From: Argyresthia goedartella
Lineage: Eukaryota > Arthropoda > Insecta > Lepidoptera > Argyresthiidae
Length of the DNA stretch: 64,000 nucleotides
Direction of reading: 5' to 3'
Assembly: GCA_949825045.1 (NCBI GenBank)
Contig: OX463809.1
Coordinates: 8,831,501-8,895,500 of the forward strand
The notes under the pieces are model-generated. The model was not told the origin of the DNA. It made no database searches and saw nothing but the letters and a program-made list of their open reading frames with translations. The position numbers were made by a program, and so were the translations under genes. Shown here piece by piece: positions 22,602 to 34,373 of this stretch. Position 1 is the first letter of the stretch. The number at the start of each line of letters is the position of its first letter.

Positions 22602-25088
22602 TTAATGCGAAGAAAGAAATCTTTTCATAGTTTTTGACAAAATAACATTGAAGTCAGGTTTTATGTCTGACAATTGGATTCGGAGGTCTGGTGCAGCACT
22701 TAGCCTACTCCTAAACTTATTTTTCGTGTAGGCGTAAGCTGAAAACCCAGCCTCGCATCTATAAGTTGACAAAAATGGAAGTAACGCCATGATAACCTTT
22801 TCGACGATGCCCGGGTATTCGTTTTTCAGGCCAAACCAAAATTGGCTCGGGTTCGTGGTAGCTTTTGATTCAAAAAGTTGTTTGAGTGTGGATGAATTTT
22901 TAATATCAATTAAATTTTCATACTCCGACACAGTCAATGTTGAAGGTTTGGTATGAATCCTAAATGGATTTCGGACCCATTCGATTTCCTGTAACTGTAA
23001 CTTTTCTTCTGGAAAATATTCGTCCAAAGACTTTTTCAGGTTTGTCAAATGTTCACATATACTTTTTTCCATGTCTGGAGCGATTTGAAGATGTTATATT
23101 TTCGAGAAATTGCTGGAGTAGCGGAAAGCAGTCATAACTTTTTTGTCCAAGACATTCAATCCAGTAGGCGATTTTCTCTTTCAATGAAGATATTTTGTCG
23201 CTCACTGTAAACATGGTTATCTGTCTTCCCTGCAGAGAGCTGCTCACTATGTTCAATTTATCAAATATGTCGGCCAGATAAGCCAATCTCATTGACCACC
23301 GCTCGTCGCGCAACAGTTCGAGATGACGAAGGGAGGGTCTGTAAGAAAAGCTTCAGTTCATCGCGCAATTCGTAAAATCTGGTCAAAACCCTTCCTCTGG
23401 AAAGCCATCTCACTTCCGTGTGTAGAAGGAGTGATTGGTGCTGACTTTCCATGTCTTCACACGTCTTTTTGAATAGCCTTGACTGCAGTGGACGCATTTT
23501 CACAAAATTGACGATTTGTACGGCTTGATCAAGGACTTGTTTTAAATCAGATGGCATTCTTTTCACGGCAAGAGCATGTCGATGTAAAATGCAATGACTG
23601 CTAGTACAATTTGGCGCAACAGTCTTAATTCTTGACACTGTTCCTTTTACTTTTCCAATCATGGCTTCAGCTCCATCGCTGCATACATCTCTACATTTGT
23701 TCCAATCAATATTGTGTTTTTTCATGTAGTCATCAATGACTTTAAAAATTTCATCTCCATTCGTATTGGTCTCCAAAGGAGCACAGAGAAACAAATCTTC
23801 TTCGATAGATCCTCCGAATGGATATCTAACAAAAACGAGCAGTATCGCTAGTCCAGCAACATCCGTACTTTCGTCCAGTTGCATTGCAAATGCATTGCTC
23901 TCTTTCAACCTACCTATCAATTCATCTTCGATGTGGTCTGAAATCTTATGAATACGGTCAGATACGATGTTGTTCGAACACTGAACTGCTGCGACTTTCT
24001 TGGCTGAATCCTCTCCAAGCACGCAGGTGACAACTTCAGATATGCATGGTTTTAATAAATCCTCGGCGATTGTATGAAGTTTTCCAGCTCGTGCAATCCT
24101 ATAACTTAGCATAAATGAGGCTTTCGTTGCGTTTTCATTATCGGTTTTTGCATATTTTTGTAAAGCCGTCACACCTGCTTGATGTACATCTCTATGTCTT
24201 TCAAAAAAACTAATGTTTTTATCTTTGAGGTGAGGATGATTAGTGTCAAGGTGACGCTTAAGTTTTGCAGGTGCCAGAGAGCTATTAAACAAAATCCTGT
24301 TGCAAACAACACATTTCCCATCAGGATTTTCAGCATTCCTTACCGGTATAAATCCATAGCTCAGATAGGACTCATCATATTTCCTCTTTTTTGAAGAAGT
24401 TCCCTCTTGACGTTCAGTCCGGTCGGTAGTTGGTGTCACTGCATTTTGCTGATTTTGTACAACAAAAGAGTCTTCCATACCTATTCTCTGAAAAAATTAT
24501 GGAATAAAAAATAAGTTCTTATAAAAGTGCTGGCACCCTATTTAGTACCAATCACCCTGGCTGGCACACACATGTGACTTTAAAAAAATTAGAATTAAGT
24601 TATAAAATCGTAGCTTAGTTTGTGTGAGTGTCCCCGTACACGACAGCCACAAACGCCGCTGCAAGAAACTAGAAGCGGCCACTAAGGAATGCATGTCCAT
24701 AAACGCGGCAGCCACGTTTATGGACATGCGCGCCGTATCATAATAGATATAAGGTGGGGTGGATGACGTGTGGCGGCATTTTGAAGCGTGAGGTGGCCAC
24801 GCGCTGCTCGCTTCTTGTGGTCGCCATACGCTTCAAAACGCCGCCACAAACACCCGTGTGCGGCGACACACAGGTTATTATGAGTAGGTACATTAAATTA
24901 AATGATTATTTTCTTACTAAACAACTAGCACCACTGGTATCTTCCGGAATGTTTTCAATTAACTCTCCTTCTGGTGATGGTGAGACTTGGTCAAAAGCTT
25001 GGTTAGGTTGGTTAGTATTAGCATTAGTGTTCGAAAAGCTTGCACCACGTTTCCCCTTAGCAAGCCCAGTTTTTAGCCATTTATCCAT
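22602..25088 (-). pseudogene. hAT transposase with BED finger (ZBED5/FAM200-like), two frameshifts
   Basis: Exon 1 is 25088-24918 (MDKWLKTGLAKGKRG...GASCL). The donor GTAAGA and the acceptor at 24488-24489 keep the frame into exon 2, which begins RIGMEDSFVVQ at 24487. Exon 2 has a BED zinc finger (CVVCNRILFN, LKRHLDTNHPH). The catalytic-domain motifs are MQLDESTDVAGL and VCSDGAEAMIGK, then CILHRHALAVK, with VRWLSRGRVLTRF after it. The frame shifts near 23325 and again near 23070. The last part has the hAT dimerisation region (MALLPFLSTYRCEAGFSAY, KNKFRSRL). Length and domain order are complete for the family; only the two shifts break it. Confidence 0.85.
24600..24860. repeat. Two strong hairpins inside the hAT transposase intron
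   Basis: GCATGTCCATAAACG and CGTTTATGGACATGC (about 24691-24730) pair perfectly over 15 bp. Just to the right, GTGGCGGCATTTTGAAGCGT and ACGCTTCAAAACGCCGCCAC (about 24770-24850) pair with one bulge. The GC-rich block may be a small element captured in the intron. Confidence 0.65.
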
Positions 25089-26300
25089 AGTTAACTGTAA
25101 GTAAGAAACAGAAATATTTTAGAAAAAATCTACTTCTTATCGTTTTATAATAAGTAAAAATATTAAAACATACCTGCTTATTATAACAATGCGCGTAAAA
25201 CTGAAAACAATCACTGCAATTACTATCTTTAATGTTGCTTTTTATCGTTACTGTCGAGTTTTGAGCATGTGTCATCAAAAACGTAATCACGTGCAGTCTC
25301 ACTTATCGTGCTGACTCGACTGATTTGGTGACTGGCGGGCGGCGCGGGCGGACGCTGTGACCCCCGCTCCCGCCGCCGCAGCTCCCCGTCCGGCCGCCAG
25401 ACCTTGCTACCCGTCGCGAACTCGTATTTACACTCGCGAGCGGTACCAACCTACATAGATAGGTAACTAAACGTAATTTCGGAATACAATATTTTAAATT
25501 AAGATAATAATTACGTCCATTTAAAAAAAATCCCATATCTATATCTAAATATATCAAAGGTACGAGTAAAATTAAAAATAGCTAGCTAGACTAGAAAAAA
25601 AAACATCTCAATCTTGAATTTTTGCGGAACCCCTGAGAGCCTTCTACGGAACCCCAGGGTTCCGCGGAACACCATTCGGGAACCGCTGGTCTAAACCACT
25701 ATATCTAGTGGAAAATCCACTGAGTTGGACACTTGCACCCTGACTGATTGGAGTGTGTTACCGACAAACAATCCTTTGAAGTACCGCCACCACGTAGGGT
25801 AAAAGCTCACACATCAAACTTTTTTCACTTTGAAATTATCATATATTGCAAATTACTAAGATAGGTTACCTACCTAGTACTATACCATATAACATGTTTC
25901 ATCACAATTCTCGTGATTTTTTGTAAGCAGGTTCGATAATTAAATAGTTTATTTTTTCGAATCAGTTTTTGGAAATTTAAAAAAATGGACGAGATATGAC
26001 GGGTTGAAACTTCTAAATAAACCGCTACAGCCCAAGTTGGATTTGTGAAAATTGTAAAAACGACAAAGGCTATTTAATTTTAGTGAAATAATAATAGGTT
26101 GAATTTCAGAAAGAAAAATGTAGTTTACAAAGTTACTGGTGCGGCTTCTTTCATACTCCATGTACGTAACCAGGTGCATTCATAAATTTGTATGTGGTAT
26201 TGAAAGAAAATGCAGTTGGAATATTTGTATTTATAGTAATTTCAGTTGTTCATCCTATAAACTTCAAGGGGTCGGGGGTGTGAGGCGGTGGAAATAAACA

Positions 26301-26950
26301 GAACACAATTTGCTACAAACAAACAGTGGTGCCCTCTACCAAAAAGTTTTGTGTGTATTTTTAATATCTTGTGGTCCTTGCGATACGCATCTTTTGACAC
26401 CTCAAACCTTCACCTTCACGTTCACAACACCAAGGCGAATTCGCACTCTCAGCGAAAAGTTTTGTTTATGATATGTGTAGATAAAGTAGAGTATGTAACT
26501 GTACATAACTAGGCATTAAAACACTCTTATGATGTTGTAATTTAAACCCACACTCGAATTTTGCTGCCCTCCATTCTGTATCAGGCCTATAAACTATTAT
26601 AACTTAATTTAAATGTATACATAGGTATAACTTAAGAGTACCTACATAAGCGAAAGAGACTAGTCACCACGACACAGGAAATCCTAGCGTGGGGTCTAGA
26701 TAATCCATAAAAATAAAAGTTTTTTACAGTACAAGCGACCGGCGACCGGGAGCCGGACAATTTTTTCATAGGTTTTTTTCTTACAAAACAATAAGGTTCA
26801 ACATCGCGGGCCATTGTTGTATGGCATTTATGGAGGGTTTATTATTATTTACTATACTCTTATTAAGCTGGATAAAAAGAGAAAGGCAGTACATTGAACC
26901 ACATTCTAATTACATAATTATTTGACCTCTTTACTAATAAAAATTCATTT
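26301..26950. other. Spacer between repeat copies A and B
   Basis: No gene or RNA seen. At its right edge a palindrome (about 26918-26985) faces ATTATTTGACCTCT against AGAGGTCAAATAATTAT, at the outer end of copy B. Confidence 0.5.
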
Positions 26951-27520
26951 TATTAGCATAGAGGTCAAATAATTATTCTTCGTTCACGATGAAACTAAAA
27001 ACTATGATATTAGGCGCATTTACCCTATGAGTAAGTAAACGAGTAAGCATCCGGCCGCCCTCAGAACGGATCGGCGACCGATGCGACGACGGCGACAGCA
27101 TGAGAGCTGAGACAAATCTCAGAGCTGAGGACTGTTTATTTTAGTGGCTCTGTGAGCTGTAGACCTCGAGAGCGATACAGGAAATTTGCTTTTTTTTTTT
27201 TCAAATTATTTTCCACCCCTCACATCCCCGACCCCTTGAAGTTTATAGGATGAACAACTGAAATTACTATAAATACAAATATTCCGACTGCATTTTCTAT
27301 CAATACCACATACAAACTTAGGAATGCACCTGGTTACGTACATGAAGTATGAAAGAAGCTGCACCAGTAACATTGTAAACTACATTTTGCTATCTGAAAT
27401 ACAACCTATTATTATTTCATTAAAGTTAAATAGCCTTTGTCGTTTTTAAAATCTCCACAAATCCAACTTGGGCTGCAGCGGTTTCTTTAGAAGTTTCAAC
27501 CCGCCATATTTCGTCCATTT

Positions 27521-29846
27521 ACTACTACGTACTAGAATTACTGCAACATCTGCTACCTGCATTGACAATATATTTACTAACATTATGCCCATTTTCAAAT
27601 CGGTCATCAATAAATTAACCTCTGATCACTCTGGTCAGATAGGTATATTCAATATTAAAATAAAAAAGGACCAAAAAGAGGATATTACATGTGTGCCCGT
27701 TAGTGACACTCGGCTTGAACACTACAGGAATAATATTTTAGATAAACTATGGGAAATACCATACAGTGACGATCCAAATTTGTTGTACAACTCAGTATTT
27801 AACCTTGTCAAAAATGAATATGATACGGTATTTAAATCAAAAACTATAAAAGTTAATAACAAAGCTTTGTTTAGTGATTGGGCGACAGTTGGAATTCATA
27901 GGAGCAGACGAAGATTATATGAACTCTATGAAGAGAAATCATATAACAAAAATACGGCCTTTCTAGATTATGTTCGTAGTTATTCAAAAATGTTTAAACG
28001 CGTTTGTGCCGTAGCTAAATCTAATTTCATTAAAAACAAAATTGAATCTAGTTGCAATGTAATGAAAACGACTTGGCAAATTATAAACAGAGGGACTGGA
28101 AAGGCCAAAGCTACACATAATAACTTCAAGCTTAAGATAGATAATCAATTGCTAAGTACAGACCTAGAAGTAGCAAAAGCTTTCGAAAATTTCTTTACGG
28201 ACATTCCAGTTTCAACAATCAAGTCTTTAAATTCATCTCCCGCTGCTGCTGAATCTATACTTAAACAAAACTTTGAGGAATGTAAAACAGATTTTAAATT
28301 TAGGCACGTAAATAATGAAGACATTGTAAAAGCGTTTAAATCCCTGGAAATGAAAAAGACAGCTGACGCCCATGGTTTATCAGTAAAAATTATTAGTTCC
28401 ATTGTAGATTGTATTGCACCTCACCTTTGTTGTATATTTAATCAATGTATAGATAATGGTGTGTTTCCTGACTTGATGAAACTAAGTCAAGTTATACCTT
28501 TATTCAAAGCTGGTAGTACATCAGACCCCACCAATTTTAGACCCATATCGATACTACCAACGCTTAGCAAAATATTTGAAAAACTCATACTTAATCAATT
28601 GCAAAGTCATTTTTATCTCAATAATTTAATTCATATTGCTCAGTTTGGTTTCACAAAGGGTCGTTCAACAGCCGATGCTGGTGTTGAACTAATCGACAAT
28701 ATTTTTGATGCCTGGGAAGACGCAATGGATGCAATAGGTGTCTTCTGCGATCTATCCAAGGCTTTTGATTGCGTCCATCACGACACTCTTGTCAGGAAGT
28801 TACGCCATTATGGTGTAAAAGATCAGGCACTTGGCCTTCTGGAGTCATATCTAACAGATAGGGTTCAGATGGTCGATGTTAATGGGAAAAGATCACCTGG
28901 GTCTTCAATAAGTATGGGCGTACCGCAAGGTTCAATTCTCGGTCCTTTCTTGTTTTTAGTATATATTAATGATTTACCTTACCTTGTTAAAGCAAAACAT
29001 GGGTTAGTATTGTTTGCCGATGATACTTCTTTGATATTTAAAGTTAAAAGACAGCAATCAAATTATGACGAGGTAAACAATGCTATCTCTAGTATAGTGA
29101 ACTGGTTTACTGTTAACAATTTATTACTTAATGAAAAGAAAACTAAATGTATTAAATTCGTGTTACCCAATGTGAACCCGGTAACTACAGACATATTTAT
29201 AAAAGGACAGAGATTGGACCTTGTGCAGTCGACTGTCTTTTTGGGCATTACTTTAGACGCCAAACTACAATGGGATCCTCATATAAATAAATTGTCGAAC
29301 AGACTGAGTTCGGCAGCGTTCGCAGTTAAAAAAATTAGAGCTCTTACCGACGTAGACACCGCTAGACTAGTCTACTTTAGTTACTTTCATAGTCTAATGA
29401 CCTATGGTATTTTATTGTGGGGTCACGCTGCGAATGCTAATAGTATATTTATTCTGCAGAAATGGGCTGTTCGTGCAATTTATAGATTAGGGCCTAGAGT
29501 GTCACTGAGGGAAAAGTTTAAAGAAATCAATATTCTGACATTTGTGTCTCAATATATCTATGACAATCTTGTGTATGTAAAAAGAAATATAACTAATTTT
29601 CAGAAGTACAGTGATATACACAATTTTAATACTAGAAATAAAGACAAGTTGGTTGCTTATGTAAGCCGACTACATAAAATTAGTAATTCTTTTAAAGGCA
29701 ATTGTATACGCTATTACAATAAGGTCCCTACTGATATTAAAAACTTACCTTTAGACAAGTTTAAAATAATAATAAAACAGAAATTGTATAAAAAAGGTTA
29801 CTACAGGATATCTGATTACTTAGAGGACAGATGTCCATGGGAATAG
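27521..29846 (+). CDS. LINE ORF2 fragment: endonuclease end plus complete reverse transcriptase
   Basis: An open frame of about 775 codons without stop. It begins with the last endonuclease motif (TCIDNIFTN, then TSDHSGQIG). The RT domain shows TNFRPISILPTLSKIFEK, QFGFTKGRSTADAG, CDLSKAFDCVHHDTL, GVPQGSILGPFLFLVYIND and the catalytic LVLFADDTSLIF. The C-terminus is typical of Jockey-group elements: FNTRNKDKLVAYVSRLHKIS, SFKGNCIRYYNKVPTD, KKGYYRISDYLEDRCPWE. The ATG at 27468 lies in flanking repeat DNA, so it is not the native start. The lack of lesions suggests recent insertion. Confidence 0.9.
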
Positions 29847-30090
29847 ATTGTTTGAGTAACAGGCTGTTTCGATATATAATTAGCATTCATTTTGTAATTT
29901 GACAATATTTTATTTAAAAAAGGAAACGCAAAAGATGCGACGACTGTGGAGTTTCTTCGGTGAGCTCTTCTCCACAGATTCCGCCATTGGGTTAGTGAAC
30001 TCACCCAAAAAAATGTAATGACGGATCTAAGTGATGTAACAACATCCTATGGAAATAAATGATTTTTGATTTTGATTTTTGATTTTTTTT
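27521..30090 (+). mobile_element. 5'-truncated LINE (Jockey/CR1 group) inserted in copy B
   Basis: The host repeat reads TCGTCCATTTTGTAAATTTTCC at 31200-31220 (inverse). Here it is broken after TCGTCCATTT and resumes as GATTTTGTAAATTTTCC, with a short ATTT overlap as target duplication. The element ends in a (GATTTTT)n tail (30061-30095), as LINEs do. The 5' end is lost within the endonuclease domain. Confidence 0.88.
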
Positions 30091-30495
30091 GATTTTGTAA
30101 ATTTTCCAAAAACGGAATCAAAAATAAAAACTATCAAATATAATATATAATATAAGTTAATATATTATATATATAAGATAATTTCAAAGTGAAAAAGTTT
30201 GATGTGTGCGCTTTTACCCTACGTGGCGGTGGTACTTCAAATGAATGTTTGTCGGTAATACACTGCAATCAGCCGGGGCGCAAGTGTTGCCAACTCAGTG
30301 GATTTTCCACTAGACATGGTGGTTTAGACTTTCATTTTAGCGGTCAAAAAGTGGTTTTAGTGGCTAGTGAGTTTTCTATTCGATTAAGTTGATTTAGTTA
30401 CTCGTAAGGACTACATTCAACCACTGGCATAATTTTCATAATTATTATAGTTAGAAAAGATCGCACTTATATAAAAAAGTGAATATTTTTTTATA

Positions 30496-31788
30496 TAAGC
30501 TGTATACGCTTTATTGTGTGGCAAAGAAAAAAAAATCTTCTAATCATATCAAGTGGAGTAGGTATCAAAATGAACGATATTGAAAACTAATTATAAAAAA
30601 GTATGCAATTTGTACCTAAACTAAAAAAGCGGTCACTTACACGCATAGGTATCATAAACCCAAGGCAATCAATACACAAACCTTTCAATAAATTAAACTC
30701 GACCTAGTACCCATACAAATAAACTCTATAATCGAAATCATAGAATAAATTGAAAAACTTATTTCGGGGAATCCACGAAAACCACGTTAGTTATGTTGTG
30801 TTGCCAACATAACAAAAAAATATTCACTTTTTTATATAAGTGCGATCTTTTCTAACTATAATAATTATGAAAATTATGCCAGTGGTTGAATGTAGTACCT
30901 TACGAGTAACTAAATCAACTTAATCGAATAGAAAACTCACTAGCCACTAAAACCACTTTTTGACCGCTAAAATGAAAGTCTAAACCACCATGTCTAGTGG
31001 AAAATCCACTGAGTTGGCAACACTTGCGCCCCGGCTGATTGCAGTGTATTACCGACAAACATTCATTTGAAGTACCGCCGCCACGTAGGGTAAAAGCGCA
31101 CACATCAAACTTTTTCACTTTGAAATTATCTTATATATATAATATATTAACTTATATTATATATTATATTTGATAGTTTTTATTTTTGATTCCGTTTTTG
31201 GAAAATTTACAAAATGGACGAAATATGGCGGGTTGAAACTTCTAAAGAAACCGCTGCAGCCCAAGTTGGATTTGTGGAGATTTTAAAAACGACAAAGGCT
31301 ATTTAACTTTAATGAAATAATAATAGGTTGTATTTCAGATAGCAAAATGTAGTTTACAAAGTTACTGGTGCAGCTTCTTTCATACTTCATGTACGTAACC
31401 AGGTGCATTCCTAAGTTTGTATGTGGTATTGATAGAAAATGCAGTCGGAATATTTGTATTTACAGTAATTTCAGTTGTTCATCCTATAAACTTCAAGGGG
31501 TCGGGGATGTGAGGGGTGGAAATTAATTTGAAAAAAAAAAAGCAAATTTCCTGTATCGCTCTCGAGGTCTACAGCTCACAGAGCCACTAAAATAAATAGT
31601 CCTCAGCTCTGAGATTTGTCTCAGCTCTCATGCTGTCGCCGTCGTCGCATCGGTCGCCCCGATCCGTTCTGAGGGCGGCCGGATGCTTACTCGTTTACTT
31701 ACTCATAGGGTAAATGCGCCTAATATCATAGTTTTTAGTTTCATCGTGAACGAAGAATAATTATTTGACCTCTATGCTAATAAAATGA
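30496..31788 (+). mobile_element. Large repeat family, copy C (head-to-head with B)
   Basis: Sequence from GCTGTATACGCTTTATTGTG to AATAAAATGAAT. From 30810 it mirrors copy B almost exactly: 30915-31118 on the minus strand and 30189-30392 on the plus strand translate identically. It contains the 80-bp module (31360-31430) and GC-rich box (31634-31690) in the orientation of copy A. Confidence 0.7.
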
Positions 31789-33400
31789 ATTTTCCACTAG
31801 ACATGGTGGTTTAGACTTTCATTTTAGCGGTCAAAAAGTGGTTTTAGTGGCTAGTGAGTTTTCTATTCGATTAAGTTGATTTAGTTACTCGTAAGGTACT
31901 ACATTCAACCACTGGCATAATTTTCATAATTATTATAGTTAGAAAAGATCGCACTTATATAAAAAAGTGAATATTTTTTTGTTATGTTGGCAACACAACA
32001 TAACTAACGTGGTTTTCGTGGATTCCCCGAAATAAGTTTTTCAATTACTTCTATGATTTCGATTATAGAGTTTATTTGTATGGGTACTAGGTCGAGTTTA
32101 ATTTATTGAAAGGTTTGTGTATTGATTGCCTTGGTTTTATGATACCTATGCGTGTAAGTGACCGCTTTTTTAGTTTAGGTACAAATTGCATACTTTTTTA
32201 TAATTAGTTTTCAATATCGTTCATTTTGATACCTACTCCACTTGATATGATTAGAAGATTTTTTTTTCTTTGCCACACAATAAAGCGTATACAGAATCTG
32301 CTATACGGTATAGCAGATTCTGAATAGTATAGCCTATACTGTTCTTATGATGACGTCGTATTTATACCATCCTATGACATTGGGTTAACTTTTATTCTAA
32401 CGATACCTACGTAAATACCTAGGGACGCCGAAATCGGTTTAGTAGTTTAGTAAAAATCGTGGGTGTTAAAGAATCTCACTCCGATTTAAGTGTACATACT
32501 TATAAGTACATATAAATACGACATATAGGTACTCGTACATGTACCTACCCGTACCCCATTAAACACCCAGTACATACAAGTACGTACCTATTTCAGGGTA
32601 ATTACAATTATGTACGAACCCTTAAAAAATTATGGAAAACTGGTCAAGTGCGAGTCTAACTCGCGCACGAAGGATTTCGTACTCACGTACAATGGAATGG
32701 ATGGTGTGGAGTGAATTGTTTGTAATAACTGTGCCTCTACCACTTCATATACGGGAAAAGCCATGACGGTATGTGTGTTTTGTACGCGAATACAGCGAAG
32801 CCAAAAGAAGAGTTATGTGTTTGACCGGTATACTGTATGAATGTTCATTTGTTCCACCGGAACATCTATACCACTTATCAGAATTTGACAAATAAGGTAT
32901 CTTTAGAAGCATCTTTATTGTTCACAGGCTATGTGACTTCACATCACACTAAAATTAATGGCGGCCTCTAGAGGGCATAATGTATTTTAGATAGCAAAAT
33001 GTTGTTTACAAAGTTATTGGTGCGGGTACTTTCATACTCTATGTGCGCAACGATTCATTTACGAAAGATTCATTTATAAGTTTGTATGTGTGGCTAACAG
33101 ATAAAAAAACCTTGGCAATTCCGGGTAATTTTTCCTGTAATTTTTGGATTAAGTTATACATTCTGTACTTTTTTCATAATTCTGAGAGTCTGGGGGGGGG
33201 GGGCTTATGAATGAGAATGTGCCTTAAGGATATACAACCGGGCACCGAGCAGACGGATTTTCGTACAGTAGAAGGACTAGGACCCAGTAAGCCGCAGCCA
33301 ACGTATCCGCCGCCGGATCAGCCGCCGCAGAAAGCAACGGTAGCCCGAGCTGTCGCTGCAGAACGCAACGGCGGCCGATGCGACGTCGATGATGAAAAAC
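31785..33400 (-). mobile_element. Large repeat family, copy D (left part, inverse)
   Basis: Starts abruptly at TTTTCCACTAGACATGG, which is the middle of the unit, and runs in reverse to the GC-rich end box at 33287-33390. Segments align in reverse with copy A: 32940-33260 with 19640-20015, 32290-32940 with 20630-21250, and 31990-32270 with the block ending at 22120. It lacks the insertions found in copy A and so serves as a reference for the empty sites. Confidence 0.7.
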
Positions 33401-33641
33401 ACATATGTAACTAAAACACTTAAAATTAAAGACGTGGCCCAAAGGTCTTTGCAACCAGACCATAAAATACAAAAAAAAATAGTAAAATAGTCTGTGGTCG
33501 TCTGACGTACTGTCTGACAGACGTCACAGTAAAATTTAATGATAACCTAAAAATAGTAAAAAAATTGTAAACAAGCAAATTGTTTTCGATTGCTTGATTA
33601 CTGATCGCTATTCATCCCCGGACAAAAATAAACAAACAAAA

Positions 33642-34373
33642 ATGAATGGTATCACCAATTTGTTGTACAGATACGGAAACCATCTGCCCCTTCAAAGACC
33701 TCTTTATGGACCTTTCCGGTTTTACGAGCCTCCCCTGCGCAGAACATGGAGAATCCGTCCAGAATACCTGCAACTCCCATCTGCTGCACATTATACGCAA
33801 CCTCCATTCAGATTTATGGAAGGCCAGAACAGATGGAGGGAATCCGACGGTGTATCAAGGCGCTGGGATCTCATCTATAAACCACCAATGGATAATGTTC
33901 TTAAGTATCTGACCACATACATTACACTATCAACTGGCGTCATCTCCTGTAGTGGACTGTATTACCTGCTAACTTTTGATAAAGCTGATATGAATAAACC
34001 ACTGATGGTAGGAGATGATGTTGTATTAGCCAACAGCGCATGGGAGGGTCTAATTTTTGTTGCAGCATTCATAGGTTTCCATATTTCTCTTAGAATGTTG
34101 TTATCAAAATTTGTGATCCGCATGTACAAGGATGGTGACAATTATTTGGCTGTGTACCGAGGACTGATGTACAATTCAATCAACAAGCATCAATTTAAGC
34201 TACACGAGTTTAAGAGGCTAAAGCCCACATATTTTGTATCATGGGGTGATGCAAGATTTGGTTTGGGAAAAAAACACTCAATCATTTTGGAAAACTACTT
34301 CAAGACACCGGAATACTTCAATCAGTTGCTAACAAATAGAAGATCTAACAGTGCTGATACTGATAAGGACTAA
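33642..34373 (+). CDS. TMEM186-like mitochondrial inner-membrane protein (TMEM70/186/223 family)
   Basis: A complete single-exon frame of 243 residues; the chosen ATG has a good context (CAAAAATGA). The N-terminus is rich in R, Y and P with few acids, as in mitochondrial presequences. RRWDLIYKPPMDNVLKYL resembles the WxxxYRF...L segment that opens the TMEM186 domain. Two membrane segments follow (about residues 89-109, ITLSTGVISCSGLYYLL, and about 131-149, LIFVAAFIGFHISLRMLL), then FVIRMYKDGD. A matrix-side tail with HSIILENYFKTPEYFNQLL matches the family's closing block. TMEM186 assists complex I assembly and TMEM70 ATP synthase assembly; the family call is firmer than the member. AATAAA occurs at 34798-34803. 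It starts 240 bp right of repeat copy D. Confidence 0.65.
   Translation: MNGITNLLYRYGNHLPLQRPLYGPFRFYEPPLRRTWRIRPEYLQLPSAAHYTQPPFRFMEGQNRWRESDGVSRRWDLIYKPPMDNVLKYLTTYITLSTGVISCSGLYYLLTFDKADMNKPLMVGDDVVLANSAWEGLIFVAAFIGFHISLRMLLSKFVIRMYKDGDNYLAVYRGLMYNSINKHQFKLHEFKRLKPTYFVSWGDARFGLGKKHSIILENYFKTPEYFNQLLTNRRSNSADTDKD

Larger units (their letters stand above)
22359..25688 (-). mobile_element. Autonomous-type hAT transposon (BED finger), inserted in copy A
   Basis: Ends CAGCGGTTCCCGAATTC and, inverted, CAGCGGTTCCCGAATGG. They are flanked by the exact 8-bp duplication GTCTAAAC (22351-22358 and 25689-25696). Length is 3330 bp. Subterminal CGGAACCC words cluster at both ends (near 22385-22425 and 25625-25665), possible transposase sites. 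The target is the host repeat word AGTCTAAACCAC, intact in the other copies. It carries one two-exon transposase gene on the minus strand. Confidence 0.9.
19500..26300 (+). mobile_element. Large repeat family, copy A (hosts three later insertions)
   Basis: A unit with GC-rich GCGGCGACC/GATGCG boxes at its left (about 19528-19640) has a roughly 80-bp module (ACCTGGTTACGTACATGG...TTTGTAAACA) near both ends in inverse orientation (19885-19975 and 26115-26200). The same sequence recurs, in pieces and in both orientations, at 26951-33400. Relative to those pieces, copy A holds extra insertions: about 20028-20625, 21347-21911, the MITE at 22175-22290 and the hAT at 22359-25688. No protein of its own was recognised, so the superfamily is unknown. 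Confidence 0.65.
26951..30495 (-). mobile_element. Large repeat family, copy B (inverse, split by a LINE)
   Basis: From ATTCATTTTATTAGCATAGAG this is the reverse complement of 31788 downward, including the GC-rich box (27048-27095) and the 80-bp module (27335-27410). The match stops at 27520, where a LINE begins. It resumes at about 30096 (TAAATTTTCCAAAAACGG) and runs to about 30495, where it meets copy C head to head. Confidence 0.7.

Noticed and set aside
25303..25557. Minus-strand 84-codon frame with a Gly/Arg-rich tail upstream of the hAT exon 1.
   Set aside because: It lies in GC-rich subterminal hAT DNA, lacks a domain, and the transposase starts at 25088.
30189..31118. Two identical 67-residue open frames on opposite strands (30189-30392 and 30915-31118).
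   Set aside because: They are the two arms of the inverted repeat B/C; the identity follows from the palindrome, and the frame is not kept in copy A.
33211..33414. A Pro/Arg-rich plus-strand frame of 67 codons and its inverse counterpart at 19509-19727.
   Set aside because: Both come from the GC-rich end box of the large repeat (copies D and A); reading frame reflects GC content, not a gene.
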